DNA of 64,000 nucleotides from Hydrogenophilales bacterium 28-61-23 (GTDB lineage: Bacteria; Pseudomonadota; Gammaproteobacteria; Burkholderiales; Thiobacillaceae). The notes under the pieces are model-generated. The model saw only the letters and a list, made by a program, of their open reading frames with translations. It searched no databases and was not told the origin of the DNA. Positions 8,891 through 17,309 of this stretch are shown piece by piece (within the stretch, counting starts at the first letter, position 1; every line of letters starts with the position of its first letter). Made by a program: the position numbers and the translations under genes. The DNA is taken from the NCBI GenBank assembly GCA_002281555.1, contig NCGJ01000004.1:214363-278362 (forward strand), read 5' to 3'.

Positions 8891-9112
8891 ATGGAAGACG
8901 CCATCCACTGGAATTTCGTCATCAACGCCATCCTGTTTTCCGCCATCGGCGTCGGCGTCTTCGCCCTCTGCTTCGGCATCCTGGAGTTCTTCACGCCCAA
9001 GGTCGATCTGTGGGACGAACTCACCCAGAAACAGAACACCGCCCTGGCCATCTTCCTGGGCGCGGTCATGCTGGGCATCGCCATCATCATCGGCTCGGCG
9101 GTGCATGGCTGA
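8891..9112 (+). CDS. DUF350 family inner-membrane protein (73 aa)
   Basis: Two transmembrane helices (about residues 8-33, FVINAILFSAIGVGVFALCFGI, and 49-70, ALAIFLGAVMLGIAIIIGSA) joined by a polar loop containing the acidic stretch DLWDELTQKQNTALA. This matches one DUF350 repeat, as found in E. coli YjfL. In E. coli, yjfL lies in a set with yjfJ (a PspA relative), yjfK, yjfM and yjfC (a glutathionylspermidine-synthase-like ligase). Here the equivalent company is SPFH, DUF4178 and a spermidine-synthase-like protein. The role is unknown but envelope-related. A GGAG Shine-Dalgarno sequence is present before ATG 8891. Confidence 0.8.
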   Translation: MEDAIHWNFVINAILFSAIGVGVFALCFGILEFFTPKVDLWDELTQKQNTALAIFLGAVMLGIAIIIGSAVHG

Positions 9113-9124
9113 GGCGGGCATGGC

Positions 9125-9823
9125 GTGACCAGCATCGTCCTGATCCACGGCATGGGCCGCACGCCCTTGTCGATGCAGATTTTGCGGTTGCGCCTGGTCA
9201 AACAAGGCTACCGGGTCTTGCTGTTCGGCTATTCCCAGACCTTCGAGTCGCTTGAAACGGTCAGCCGCCGGCTGGTCAGCCTGATCCGGCATCGAATCGG
9301 CGCGGAACCGTATGTGCTGGCGGGACATTCCCTGGGCACGGTCATCATCCGCAACACGCTGTCCGCGTTGGAAGACAGCCCGCCCGCCGCCTGTTTCTTC
9401 TTCGCCCCGCCGATCCGGGCATGCAAGGTGGCGCGCCACTTTGCCGGCTGGCGCTTCTATCGTCTGCTGACCGGAGAAATGGGCCAGCTCCTGGCCAATG
9501 CCGATTTCATGGACAACCTGCCGATGCCCAGGATGCCGACCCGAATCTACGCCGGCACCGCCGGCCCGCGCGCCAATGGCTGGTACGCGCCGTTCGGCGA
9601 CGAATTGAACGATGGCATCCTGACGCTGGCGGAAGCCTCTTCCGAGGCCGCGCCGGTGCTGCAAGTCGCGTCCATGCACACCTTCATCATGAACTCGCGC
9701 GAAGTGAGCCGGGACATGCTGAACACGCTGGCCGCGCTGGGCCTGAATTGCGGCAAGTTGACTTTCAGTCACTTAAAAGATTCGGGGCCTTCCGCTCGCT
9801 CTGAATCCCGCCATGACAGCTAG
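9125..9823 (+). CDS. Alpha/beta hydrolase (232 aa)
   Basis: Serine hydrolase fold: oxyanion motif LIHGMGR at residues 6-12, nucleophile elbow AGHSLG near residue 67, a plausible acid in the FGDELNDG region, and catalytic His in SMHTFIM near residue 182. It resembles lipase/esterase-type hydrolases of unknown substrate. GTG at 9125 is chosen because the nearest upstream ATG (9119) meets a stop after two codons. It follows DUF350 by twelve bases and is probably the last gene of the SPFH operon. In an envelope module, a lipid or acyl substrate is plausible but unproven. Confidence 0.75.
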   Translation: MTSIVLIHGMGRTPLSMQILRLRLVKQGYRVLLFGYSQTFESLETVSRRLVSLIRHRIGAEPYVLAGHSLGTVIIRNTLSALEDSPPAACFFFAPPIRACKVARHFAGWRFYRLLTGEMGQLLANADFMDNLPMPRMPTRIYAGTAGPRANGWYAPFGDELNDGILTLAEASSEAAPVLQVASMHTFIMNSREVSRDMLNTLAALGLNCGKLTFSHLKDSGPSARSESRHDS

Positions 9824-9889
9824 AAACCATTTTTTTACGAAAGTCACCGTTCGAGGGTGGCACGTCCGGCCTTATAAAATGGAAAAACA

Positions 9890-10807
9890 ATGAAATATCC
9901 TCTGGGGACTCTGCTGCTCGCACTACTACCCGCTCTAACCCATGCATCCGATGCAAACCGGACTGACGATGAATTTCTTTCAACCTGCAAGGCTGAAGTC
10001 CATCAACGTGTAGTGAACTCTATTTTTCCAAATATGGGCTGGAAATCTTCGCAATCAATGCCCAATGAATTGGCTGGACGTTTGGAAAAACTGATGTCCC
10101 CAATGATTAATCTGTGCATTTGCCAGAAAAAGACACATCACATGCCAATCGGCGCTCAATTAAAGGCGAAAAAGAATGATAAATATATGGCCACGAACAC
10201 TAACGAAAGCAGTTGCCGCCTTCCAGATGAAGATGCAACTCGGCGCATAATCAATAGATTGATACTATTCGCTCGACCTGAACAGGCACACGTAGCAATT
10301 CCACGCAAACCGTTTACTGTGAGAATGCCTGGAAATGGCGAACCTTCATTATTTGCCAGCTTGCAACCTCCACCAGATTTTTTTCCACTAGTGGTTTTCC
10401 TGCAATCAGGAACTGGAATGGCATGCCCAGCGGGGGAATTGTGCATTGATGATGGCAATTTGATATCCGTATTTCCTGATGAACTTTCGGAAAAACAGAA
10501 AAAGGCAGGGGGAATGGAACTCGCTCGGTCACTTGAGCAAACGACCCATAAGTTGGGCGCAGATTTTCAAATCGTATTTAGCGGTCGGAATTACACGAAT
10601 TTCCATTTTGATAAATCGAGTAGGCAGTATGTATATGAAGTTGTGACCATCGATGGCATCCCGATAGAAAAATCGGGTTTCAAAAAAATCTGGCTTATTC
10701 AATTTAATGAGGAGCCGAATATCAACCCACGTTCGTCTGATCTGCGTATGGCGGCTACAAAAATCATAGAACTGGAATTCATAGACGAAGATATGCCTCA
10801 CCACTGA
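9890..10807 (+). CDS. AT-rich secreted protein of unknown function (305 aa)
   Basis: The protein starts with a signal peptide (MKYPLGTLLLALLPALTHA). The rest is a soluble domain with several cysteines (STCKAE, NLCICQKK, SSCRLP, and MACPAGELC) that could form disulfides in the periplasm. I do not recognise a family. Base composition and codon use differ sharply from the neighbours: many AT-ending codons (AAA, GAT, ATA, TTT) in a region otherwise well above 60 percent GC, which suggests recent acquisition. It interrupts the stretch between the hydrolase and the spermidine-synthase-like gene. Nothing in the sequence gives an activity. Confidence 0.6.
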   Translation: MKYPLGTLLLALLPALTHASDANRTDDEFLSTCKAEVHQRVVNSIFPNMGWKSSQSMPNELAGRLEKLMSPMINLCICQKKTHHMPIGAQLKAKKNDKYMATNTNESSCRLPDEDATRRIINRLILFARPEQAHVAIPRKPFTVRMPGNGEPSLFASLQPPPDFFPLVVFLQSGTGMACPAGELCIDDGNLISVFPDELSEKQKKAGGMELARSLEQTTHKLGADFQIVFSGRNYTNFHFDKSSRQYVYEVVTIDGIPIEKSGFKKIWLIQFNEEPNINPRSSDLRMAATKIIELEFIDEDMPHH

Positions 10808-10929
10808 AATAATTAATGCGGCAGCCGGTTCTCGTTGCCTCAGCAAGCTCGCTACTAAATTGGTTACGTCTCGAGTGCATGGAAGCCAGTTCGCTACAAA
10901 GCAACCCACACTAACAACATCCGATAGAC

Positions 10930-12447
10930 ATGCCCGTGGCCCCGCTCCTTCTCGTCTCCGTCTTCGTCATCGCCACCTGCGGGCTGGTCTATGAGCTCAT
11001 CGCCGGCACGCTGGCAAGTTATCTGCTGGGCGATTCGGTCACCCAGTTTTCCACCATCATCGGCGCTTATCTTTCCGCCATGGGCATCGGTTCCTGGCTG
11101 TCGCGCTATGTGAAGCGCAATCTGGTCGGCGTCTTCGTGCAGGTGGAAATCCTGGTCGGCGCGCTCGGCGGCGCGTCGGCGGCCATGTTGTTCATGCTGT
11201 TCGAACAGGTCGAGTCGTTCCGCGTCATCCTCTACGCCGACGTACTCGCGGTGGGCATACTGGTCGGCATCGAGATTCCGCTCTTGCTGCGCATCCTGAA
11301 AGACCGCTTCGAGTTCAGCGATCTGGTCTCGCGCGTGTTCACCTTCGATTACGCCGGCGCGCTGTTCGCCTCGATACTTTTTCCACTGCTGCTGGTGCCG
11401 CATCTGGGCCTGATCCAGACCGGCTTTCTGTTCGGCATGATGAACGTGCTGGTCGCGCTATGGCTGCTCTACGCGGCGCCGGACGCCATTCCCGGCGCGC
11501 GCTGGCAACGCGGCATGGCGCTGGCGGTGTTGCTGGCGCTGCTGGCCGGCTTCATCCACGCCGAGGACATCACCGGCACGGCGGAAGCCGCCACCTATCC
11601 CGGCAAGGTGATCCACGCCCAGTCCACGCCCTACCAGCGCATCGTGCTGACCCGCGCAGGTCAGGACTTGCGCCTGTACCTGAACGGCAATCTGCAATTT
11701 TCCAGCCTGGACGAATACCGCTATCACGAAGCCCTGGTGCATCCCGCGCTGGCCTCGCTCGACCGACCCAGGCGCGTGCTGATCGTCGGCGGCGGCGACG
11801 GCCTGGCGCTGCGCGAGGTGTGGAAATATCCGTCGGTGGCGCGGGTCGACCTGGTCGATCTCGACCCGGCCATGACCCGGCTGTTCACCGGCAACAACCT
11901 GCTCACCGACCTGAACCGCGACGCGCTCAAATCGCCCCGGTTGAAGATCGTCAACCAGGACGCCTACACCTGGGTGCGGGAAACGGTGGCGGCCGGCGCC
12001 CAGCCCTACGACGCCATCGTCATCGACCTGCCCGATCCGTCCAACTACTCCATCGGCAAACTCTATTCGCTGAGCTTTTACCGCGCCTTGAAAGGCCTCA
12101 CCCACGCCGACACCCGCATCGTCGTGCAGAGCACCTCGCCGCTGGTGGCGCGCAAATCCTACTGGTGCGTGCGCGACACCCTGGCCGCGGCCGGTTTCCA
12201 GGTCACGCCCTACCACGCCTACGTGCCCGCCTTCGGCGAATGGGGCTTTCTGCTCGCCGGCCAGCGGCCCTGGACGCCGCCCAGCCGCTACCCGGAAGGC
12301 CTGCGCTACGCCAGCGTCGAAGAAACCGCGCGCATGCTGCACTTCCCGGCCGACATGGCCTATGTGAACAGCGGCGTGCAACGCCTGGATAACCAGTTGC
12401 TGGTGCGCTATTTCGATGAGGAATGGGGGGCTTATGCGGGTAACTGA
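10930..12447 (+). CDS. Membrane-fused spermidine-synthase-like protein (505 aa)
   Basis: The N-terminal half (about residues 1-215) holds about seven hydrophobic helices. The C-terminal half is a class I methyltransferase-like aminopropyltransferase domain: TPYQRIVLTR and DEYRYHEALVHPA (substrate side), the nucleotide loop LIVGGGDGLALREV, VDLVDLDPAM, and the catalytic-type VIDLPDPSNYSIGKLY, ending in YVPAFGEWGFLLAG. True SpeE transfers aminopropyl from decarboxylated AdoMet to putrescine. The membrane-fused version probably acts on a membrane-linked or exported acceptor, but the acceptor is not known. No clear ribosome-binding site precedes ATG 10930, so the start is tentative. Nearby polyamine-type genes are the decarboxylase (3264), arginase-like protein (18135) and SpeD (34890). 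Confidence 0.85.
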   Translation: MPVAPLLLVSVFVIATCGLVYELIAGTLASYLLGDSVTQFSTIIGAYLSAMGIGSWLSRYVKRNLVGVFVQVEILVGALGGASAAMLFMLFEQVESFRVILYADVLAVGILVGIEIPLLLRILKDRFEFSDLVSRVFTFDYAGALFASILFPLLLVPHLGLIQTGFLFGMMNVLVALWLLYAAPDAIPGARWQRGMALAVLLALLAGFIHAEDITGTAEAATYPGKVIHAQSTPYQRIVLTRAGQDLRLYLNGNLQFSSLDEYRYHEALVHPALASLDRPRRVLIVGGGDGLALREVWKYPSVARVDLVDLDPAMTRLFTGNNLLTDLNRDALKSPRLKIVNQDAYTWVRETVAAGAQPYDAIVIDLPDPSNYSIGKLYSLSFYRALKGLTHADTRIVVQSTSPLVARKSYWCVRDTLAAAGFQVTPYHAYVPAFGEWGFLLAGQRPWTPPSRYPEGLRYASVEETARMLHFPADMAYVNSGVQRLDNQLLVRYFDEEWGAYAGN

Positions 12448-12492
12448 ACACAACCCCCTCACGCGCCGCCGTTTTTACGCCAAACTCGCGCC

Positions 12493-14163
12493 ATGAAATC
12501 CGCCAACCACTCGAAACCCGCCAAGCACTCGGAGAAGAACATAGAGGCGCCCGCGCCTCTTGAACGTCGCCCCGAGGCGCGGGCATTCAAAGTTGAGGAT
12601 CTGATCGCCGAGTTACGGCTGGGTCGAGTACGCATTCCCTCCTTTCAGCGCGGCTTCAAATGGAAAAGGGAGGATGCCGCGAAATTGTTCGACAGCCTGT
12701 ATCGCGGATTTCCGGTCGGCACGCTGCTGTTCTGGGAAACCCGTGCCGAAGCGGGCGAGGTCACTTTCGGCGCGGTCCGCGTCAGCGCCGGCGCGCGCAG
12801 CGATGCCCTCTGGGTCGTGGACGGCCAACAACGATTGGTCTCGCTGGCGCGCGTGCTGCTGGCACGGCAGCCGGACAAGGATGCATTCGCGCTGTATTTC
12901 GATCTGGACTCAGGCCGTTTCGTGCCACCGCCAAGCGACCTTGGCGACGACCCTTCGCGATGGCTGCCGATGACCGAAGTACTCGAATCCGAGCAACTGA
13001 TGCAGTGGGTTTTTGCACATACCGCCGACAACAAACCCAGGCGCGAGCGCGCATTCACTCTGGGCACGCGTATCCGGGATTACGAAATTCCCGCCTATCT
13101 GGTGCGTACCGACAATGAGGACACCTTGCGTGAGGTGTTCGGGCGTATCAACTCGACTGGCAAAAAGCTCCAGCAATCCGAAGTCTTCGACGCCTTGCAC
13201 GGCGCATGGTCGCCCAACCGTACGGCAACGATTCCGCAGATCGCGCTTGAGTTGGAATTACTCGATTTCGGTCGCGTGGAAGAAAAATTGCTGTATCGAC
13301 TGCTACGGGTACTTCAGGGTGAGGATGTGGTTGAACGGTCGGATGACGGGCCGCTGCGCCTGTCCGAAATCGAGGCAGAAAAGGCCTATCGGCAGACCAC
13401 GGATGCCGCAAAGCGCGTGATTCAGTTCCTGATGGAGGATGCCGGCATTCCACGTTACGACCTGTTGCCTTACAAGCAACCCTTCGTGTTGCTCGGCAAG
13501 TTTTTCCACCTCTACCCCAGTCCCCAACCACGTTCGCGCGAACTGCTGGCGCGCTGGGTGTGGCGCGGTGCGCTCAACGGCGTTCACAGCGGCGATACGG
13601 CATCGACCCGCGCCAATCTGGAGCGCATCGTTTCCGATGGCGAGGAGGCCTCGGTGCAGCGTTTGCTGGAAATGGTTGCCCGTAAGCCGAAAGAGCTGCC
13701 GGAGGTCGACAGTCCGTTCAACTTCCGCCATGCGGACAGCAAGTTGCAGGTCATTGCACTGCTCGATCTGGGACCGCGCAGCCTGGAAGCCGGAGAAGCG
13801 CTTTACGTGGGACATGGATTCGGCCTTGTTTTCAATGAAGACACGCCAATACCCCTTCCCGCGTTGATCCAGAGTCATCACCAAGGGCTAGAGCAATCCG
13901 TTGCCAATCGCTTGATCCATCCGAAACAGACCAAGCTCCGACAGCGGTTAACCCAAGTGAGCGACCCAGCCATTCTGGCCTCACACGGCATTCCTGAAAC
14001 AGCGATGATCGCCCTGCGCAACGGCGATGCCGCGCGTTTTCTTGCCGAACGCGCAAAATTCCTGCGCGATCACTTTCAACGCTTCTTCTCTCGCCACGCG
14101 CGCTGGGACGAGAGCGACCGTCCTTCAATCAAGTCCTTGCTGGAAGCGACTGAGGAGGACTGA
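12493..14163 (+). CDS. DUF262 (GmrS/SspE-type N-terminal domain) protein (556 aa)
   Basis: Residues about 30-240 match DUF262, the ParB-like NTP-using domain found in GmrSD, SspE and BrxU defence nucleases. Visible motifs are PSFQRGFKWK (49-58), the hallmark DGQQR (110-114) and FGRINSTGKKL (216-226). The C-terminal half is helical and ends in a segment resembling the tail of DUF1524 (ANRLIHP, then a FLAERAKFL stretch), but I see no intact His-Asn-His motif of the HIFP type, so nuclease activity is doubtful. Its TGA overlaps the next gene's ATG by one base, meaning tight coupling to a HipA kinase. DUF262 proteins usually act in restriction of modified or phage DNA. Pairing with HipA makes a defence or abortive-infection role plausible, not shown. 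Confidence 0.85.
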   Translation: MKSANHSKPAKHSEKNIEAPAPLERRPEARAFKVEDLIAELRLGRVRIPSFQRGFKWKREDAAKLFDSLYRGFPVGTLLFWETRAEAGEVTFGAVRVSAGARSDALWVVDGQQRLVSLARVLLARQPDKDAFALYFDLDSGRFVPPPSDLGDDPSRWLPMTEVLESEQLMQWVFAHTADNKPRRERAFTLGTRIRDYEIPAYLVRTDNEDTLREVFGRINSTGKKLQQSEVFDALHGAWSPNRTATIPQIALELELLDFGRVEEKLLYRLLRVLQGEDVVERSDDGPLRLSEIEAEKAYRQTTDAAKRVIQFLMEDAGIPRYDLLPYKQPFVLLGKFFHLYPSPQPRSRELLARWVWRGALNGVHSGDTASTRANLERIVSDGEEASVQRLLEMVARKPKELPEVDSPFNFRHADSKLQVIALLDLGPRSLEAGEALYVGHGFGLVFNEDTPIPLPALIQSHHQGLEQSVANRLIHPKQTKLRQRLTQVSDPAILASHGIPETAMIALRNGDAARFLAERAKFLRDHFQRFFSRHARWDESDRPSIKSLLEATEED

Positions 14164-15398
14164 TGGCAAGCAGGCTGCGCGTTCTTCTGCATGGAATCCC
14201 CATCGGCGTTCTGAGTCTGGATCAACGCGAGGGCAGCGAATTCCGATTGCTCGAATCCTATAAACAGGCCTACCCGCGCCCGGTGCTGGGACAGGTCTTC
14301 CTCGACGATCTCGAACAGGTACAGCGCACGCGTGCCCGTGTGCCGGCCTGGTTTTCCAACCTCTTGCCGGAAGGGCCGCTCCGCGATCTGGTGGCCAAAC
14401 AAGCTGGTGTACATGCATCTCGCGAATTCTTCCTGCTACGCCACTTGGGCGAGGATCTACCCGGCGCGGTACGTATCGTTCCAGACGATCTTGCCGGCGA
14501 GTTGGATCCGGAAGAGGTGCGGTACGAAGAACGGGAACGGGAGGAAGCGCAAGACACCTGGCATTTCTCCCTTGCCGGCGTGCAACTCAAATTTTCCGCG
14601 CGCAAATCGGAACGCGGTTTGACCATTCCCGCCAGCGGACGCGGCGGCGACTGGATACTCAAACTCCCCGATAGCCGTTACCCCAAAGTCCCGGAAAACG
14701 AATACGCCACCATGCTCTGGGCGCGCAAAAGCGGCATTCGGGTGCCGGATGTGGAATTGGTCGATACCTCTAACATCACCGGTCTGCCGGCAACCTATGG
14801 CCAATACACGGAACGGCATGCCCTGGCGATCCGCCGCTTCGACCGCCGCTTCGATAGCCCATTCGACAACCCATCACCGGATCGGCGCATCCACATGGAG
14901 GACTTTGCGCAAATCCTCGGCCTTTACCCGGAAGAAAAGTACGACAAATACAGCTATGAAAACCTGGCCCGGCTGATCCAAGCACTTGCTGGCGAAGCCG
15001 GCCTGGATGAATTCATCCGCCGCCTGATTTTCGTCATCGTTTCAGGCAACGGTGATGCGCATCACAAGAACTGGAGCCTGCTTTACCCCGACGGCGTCCA
15101 CGCCGAGCTTTCCCCCGCCTATGACTTGGTATCGACCATCCAATACCAAGCCGAGGACAAGCTGGCGCTGAACCTGGGTGGTTCGAAACTTTGGCAGGAC
15201 ATGACTGCGAAAACATTTCTCCGATTAGCCCGCAAGCTCGATGAACCTGAGTCGTGCATGGCCGCTCGGGTTGAAGCCGCACTGGATGCGGTGCTTGGGG
15301 CATGGCGGGAGGCGAGCGCCGATTTCGGTTTCGATGCCCGCGAGCGGGAACGCATGGCTTCTCACTTCGCCCGCATTCCGCTGATCCGCTACCGCTGA
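14163..15398 (+). CDS. HipA-family serine/threonine kinase (411 aa)
   Basis: Complete HipA-like kinase. It has a HipA N-terminal subdomain, the ATP-loop region SLAGVQLKFS (136-145), an ATP-binding lysine in WILKLPD (164-170), the catalytic loop GNGDAHHKN (295-303, Asp298) and the metal-binding pair in SPAYDLVST (Asp321). In E. coli, HipA phosphorylates glutamyl-tRNA synthetase and is neutralised by the HTH antitoxin HipB. Here no HTH gene lies upstream or downstream; the partner is the DUF262 gene, overlapping by one base. All catalytic residues are kept, so the protein should be an active kinase. The DUF262 protein might be substrate, effector or regulator; this is inference. Confidence 0.9.
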   Translation: MASRLRVLLHGIPIGVLSLDQREGSEFRLLESYKQAYPRPVLGQVFLDDLEQVQRTRARVPAWFSNLLPEGPLRDLVAKQAGVHASREFFLLRHLGEDLPGAVRIVPDDLAGELDPEEVRYEEREREEAQDTWHFSLAGVQLKFSARKSERGLTIPASGRGGDWILKLPDSRYPKVPENEYATMLWARKSGIRVPDVELVDTSNITGLPATYGQYTERHALAIRRFDRRFDSPFDNPSPDRRIHMEDFAQILGLYPEEKYDKYSYENLARLIQALAGEAGLDEFIRRLIFVIVSGNGDAHHKNWSLLYPDGVHAELSPAYDLVSTIQYQAEDKLALNLGGSKLWQDMTAKTFLRLARKLDEPESCMAARVEAALDAVLGAWREASADFGFDARERERMASHFARIPLIRYR

Positions 15399-15438
15399 AC
15401 CGCAAGGTGGGAGCCCGTTCGATTTCTTTCACCCCGGC

Positions 15439-17067
15439 ATGACTGTCCACCCCGCCCGCCGCCGCCTGATCCTCGGCGCGGCCGGTCTGGCCGCCGCCGG
15501 TCTGGGCGCGCGCTACTGGCCGCAATCCACTCCAGACAGCGCGTTGTCCAGCGCGTTGTCCAGCATCCCTGGCGACCTGCTCGGCGCCGATGCCGCGCTC
15601 GGCCATCGGCTGCGTGCAGGCCGCTTTCCGGCGCCATCGAAAACGCTGGAAACCGATGTACTGATCGTCGGCGGCGGCATAAGCGGACTGGCAGCGGGGC
15701 TGCGGCTGCACGACGCGGGGCGCGATTTTCTGCTCGCGGAAATGGAAGACGCCATCGGTGGCAATTCGCGCGCCGGCATCAACGCCATTTCCGCCTATCC
15801 CTGGGGCGCGCATTACGTGCCCTTGCCGAGCGAGGAATCGACGGAAGTGCGCCGACTGTTCGAGCGCCTGGGCGTCATCCAGGGCTACGACCCGGCCGGT
15901 CTGCCGATCTACGACGATTACGCGCTCTGCGCCGACCCGGACGAACGTCTGCTCATGTACGGCCAATGGCAGGAAGGCCTGTTGCCGCAACTGGGCGTCA
16001 GCGCCGCCGAACGCGCCGAATACCGGCGTTTCTTCGCCCAGATAGCCGAGTTCAAAGCCCGGCGCGGCAAGGATGGCCGGCGCGCCTTCTGCATCCCCAT
16101 CGACGCCAGTTCCAGCGACCCGGAACTGCGCGCGCTGGATCGAATTTCCTTCCGCGCCTGGCTCAGCCAACAAGGCTACGGCGGAGAACACCTGCTCTGG
16201 CTGCTCGACTACAGTTGCCGCGACGACTACGGCGCCGGCCTGGACGCGGTCTCCGCCTGGGCTGGCATCCACTACTTCGCCGCGCGCAACGGCCAAGCCG
16301 CCAACGCCAAAAGCGACACCGTGCTGACCTGGCCGGAAGGCAACGGCTGGCTGGTCGAGCGCATGCGCGCGCCCATCGCCAAACACATCCACACCCGCGC
16401 CCTGGCCGTGCGCGTGCGGGACGGTGCCCGCCCGGTCACCGATGTCTACCTGCCGGACGCAGACAAAGTGCTGCGCGTGCACTCCCGCGCCGTGATCCTG
16501 GCCGTGCCCCGCTTCGTCGCCGCGCGCATCGTCCAATCGACCCGCTTCCGTCTCGATGCCACAGCCTTCCACTACTCGCCCTGGCTGGTCGCCAACCTCA
16601 CGCTCGACCGCCTGCCCGCCGGCCCCGGCGCCGACCTGGCCTGGGACAACGTCGCCTATGGCGGCGACATGCTCGGCTACGTCGTCGCCACCCATCAGCA
16701 CCTGGACATGAACCCGCACCAGACCGTCATCACCGCCTACTGGCCGCTCGACCGCCTGCCACCGGCCCAAGCGCGCGCGGAAGCACTGGCGCGCAACGCG
16801 GAAAGCTGGAAGGCGCTGGTCGCGGCGGAGATTTTGCGCATGCAACCCGACCTGGCCGGCGCCATCCGCCGCATCGATCTGCGCCTGTGGGGCCACGCCA
16901 TGATCCGCCCCCGCCCCGGTTTCATCTGGGGCGCGGCCCGGCGCGAAGCACTAAAACAGCATCCGCCGCTGTACTTCGCCCACTCGGATATGGCCGGCGT
17001 TTCCATCTTCGAAGAGGCGTACACCTACGGCGTCAGGGCGGCGGAAGCGGTGCTGGGGGACGGGTAG
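15439..17067 (+). CDS. Tat-exported FAD-dependent oxidoreductase, amine-oxidase-like (542 aa)
   Basis: The N-terminus has a twin-arginine-type leader (HPARRRLILGAAGLAAAG), predicting export of a folded flavoprotein. A Rossmann FAD-binding motif follows at about residues 74-90 (VLIVGGGISGLAAGLRL), with a conserved acidic residue near EMEDAIGGNS that would contact the ribose. The C-terminal FAD segment is DMAGVSIFEEAYTYGVRAAE. The architecture is that of flavin amine oxidases/NAD(P)-binding proteins; the substrate is unknown. It sits after the DUF262-HipA pair, which separates it from the spermidine-synthase-like gene. An original operon linking the two enzymes is plausible, giving a possible role in oxidising a polyamine-type product in the periplasm. 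Confidence 0.8.
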   Translation: MTVHPARRRLILGAAGLAAAGLGARYWPQSTPDSALSSALSSIPGDLLGADAALGHRLRAGRFPAPSKTLETDVLIVGGGISGLAAGLRLHDAGRDFLLAEMEDAIGGNSRAGINAISAYPWGAHYVPLPSEESTEVRRLFERLGVIQGYDPAGLPIYDDYALCADPDERLLMYGQWQEGLLPQLGVSAAERAEYRRFFAQIAEFKARRGKDGRRAFCIPIDASSSDPELRALDRISFRAWLSQQGYGGEHLLWLLDYSCRDDYGAGLDAVSAWAGIHYFAARNGQAANAKSDTVLTWPEGNGWLVERMRAPIAKHIHTRALAVRVRDGARPVTDVYLPDADKVLRVHSRAVILAVPRFVAARIVQSTRFRLDATAFHYSPWLVANLTLDRLPAGPGADLAWDNVAYGGDMLGYVVATHQHLDMNPHQTVITAYWPLDRLPPAQARAEALARNAESWKALVAAEILRMQPDLAGAIRRIDLRLWGHAMIRPRPGFIWGAARREALKQHPPLYFAHSDMAGVSIFEEAYTYGVRAAEAVLGDG

Positions 17068-17309
17068 AAGAACGGCTACAGCATCCCGTTGCGGGGTTCT
17101 GTCCTACTTGCGCCGCATGCGCTTAAACTTCGCGCGAACAAGAAGACGCAGCAATGACAGAACAAGGCGCACCAGTGAAGCAATTCACATTTCAGATACG
17201 CTTAACAACCGGGGATAGAAGCAATGAAAACAATGGGTTACTCGTCTCCAATAGAGACTATCTGGCATTTCGCGCCAGGCTGCACAGCATTTTTTCTATC
17301 GACATTACG

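Noticed and set aside
12493..15398. Classical hipBA toxin-antitoxin locus
   Set aside because: The gene before hipA is a 556-residue DUF262 protein, not a small HTH antitoxin, and no HTH gene follows.
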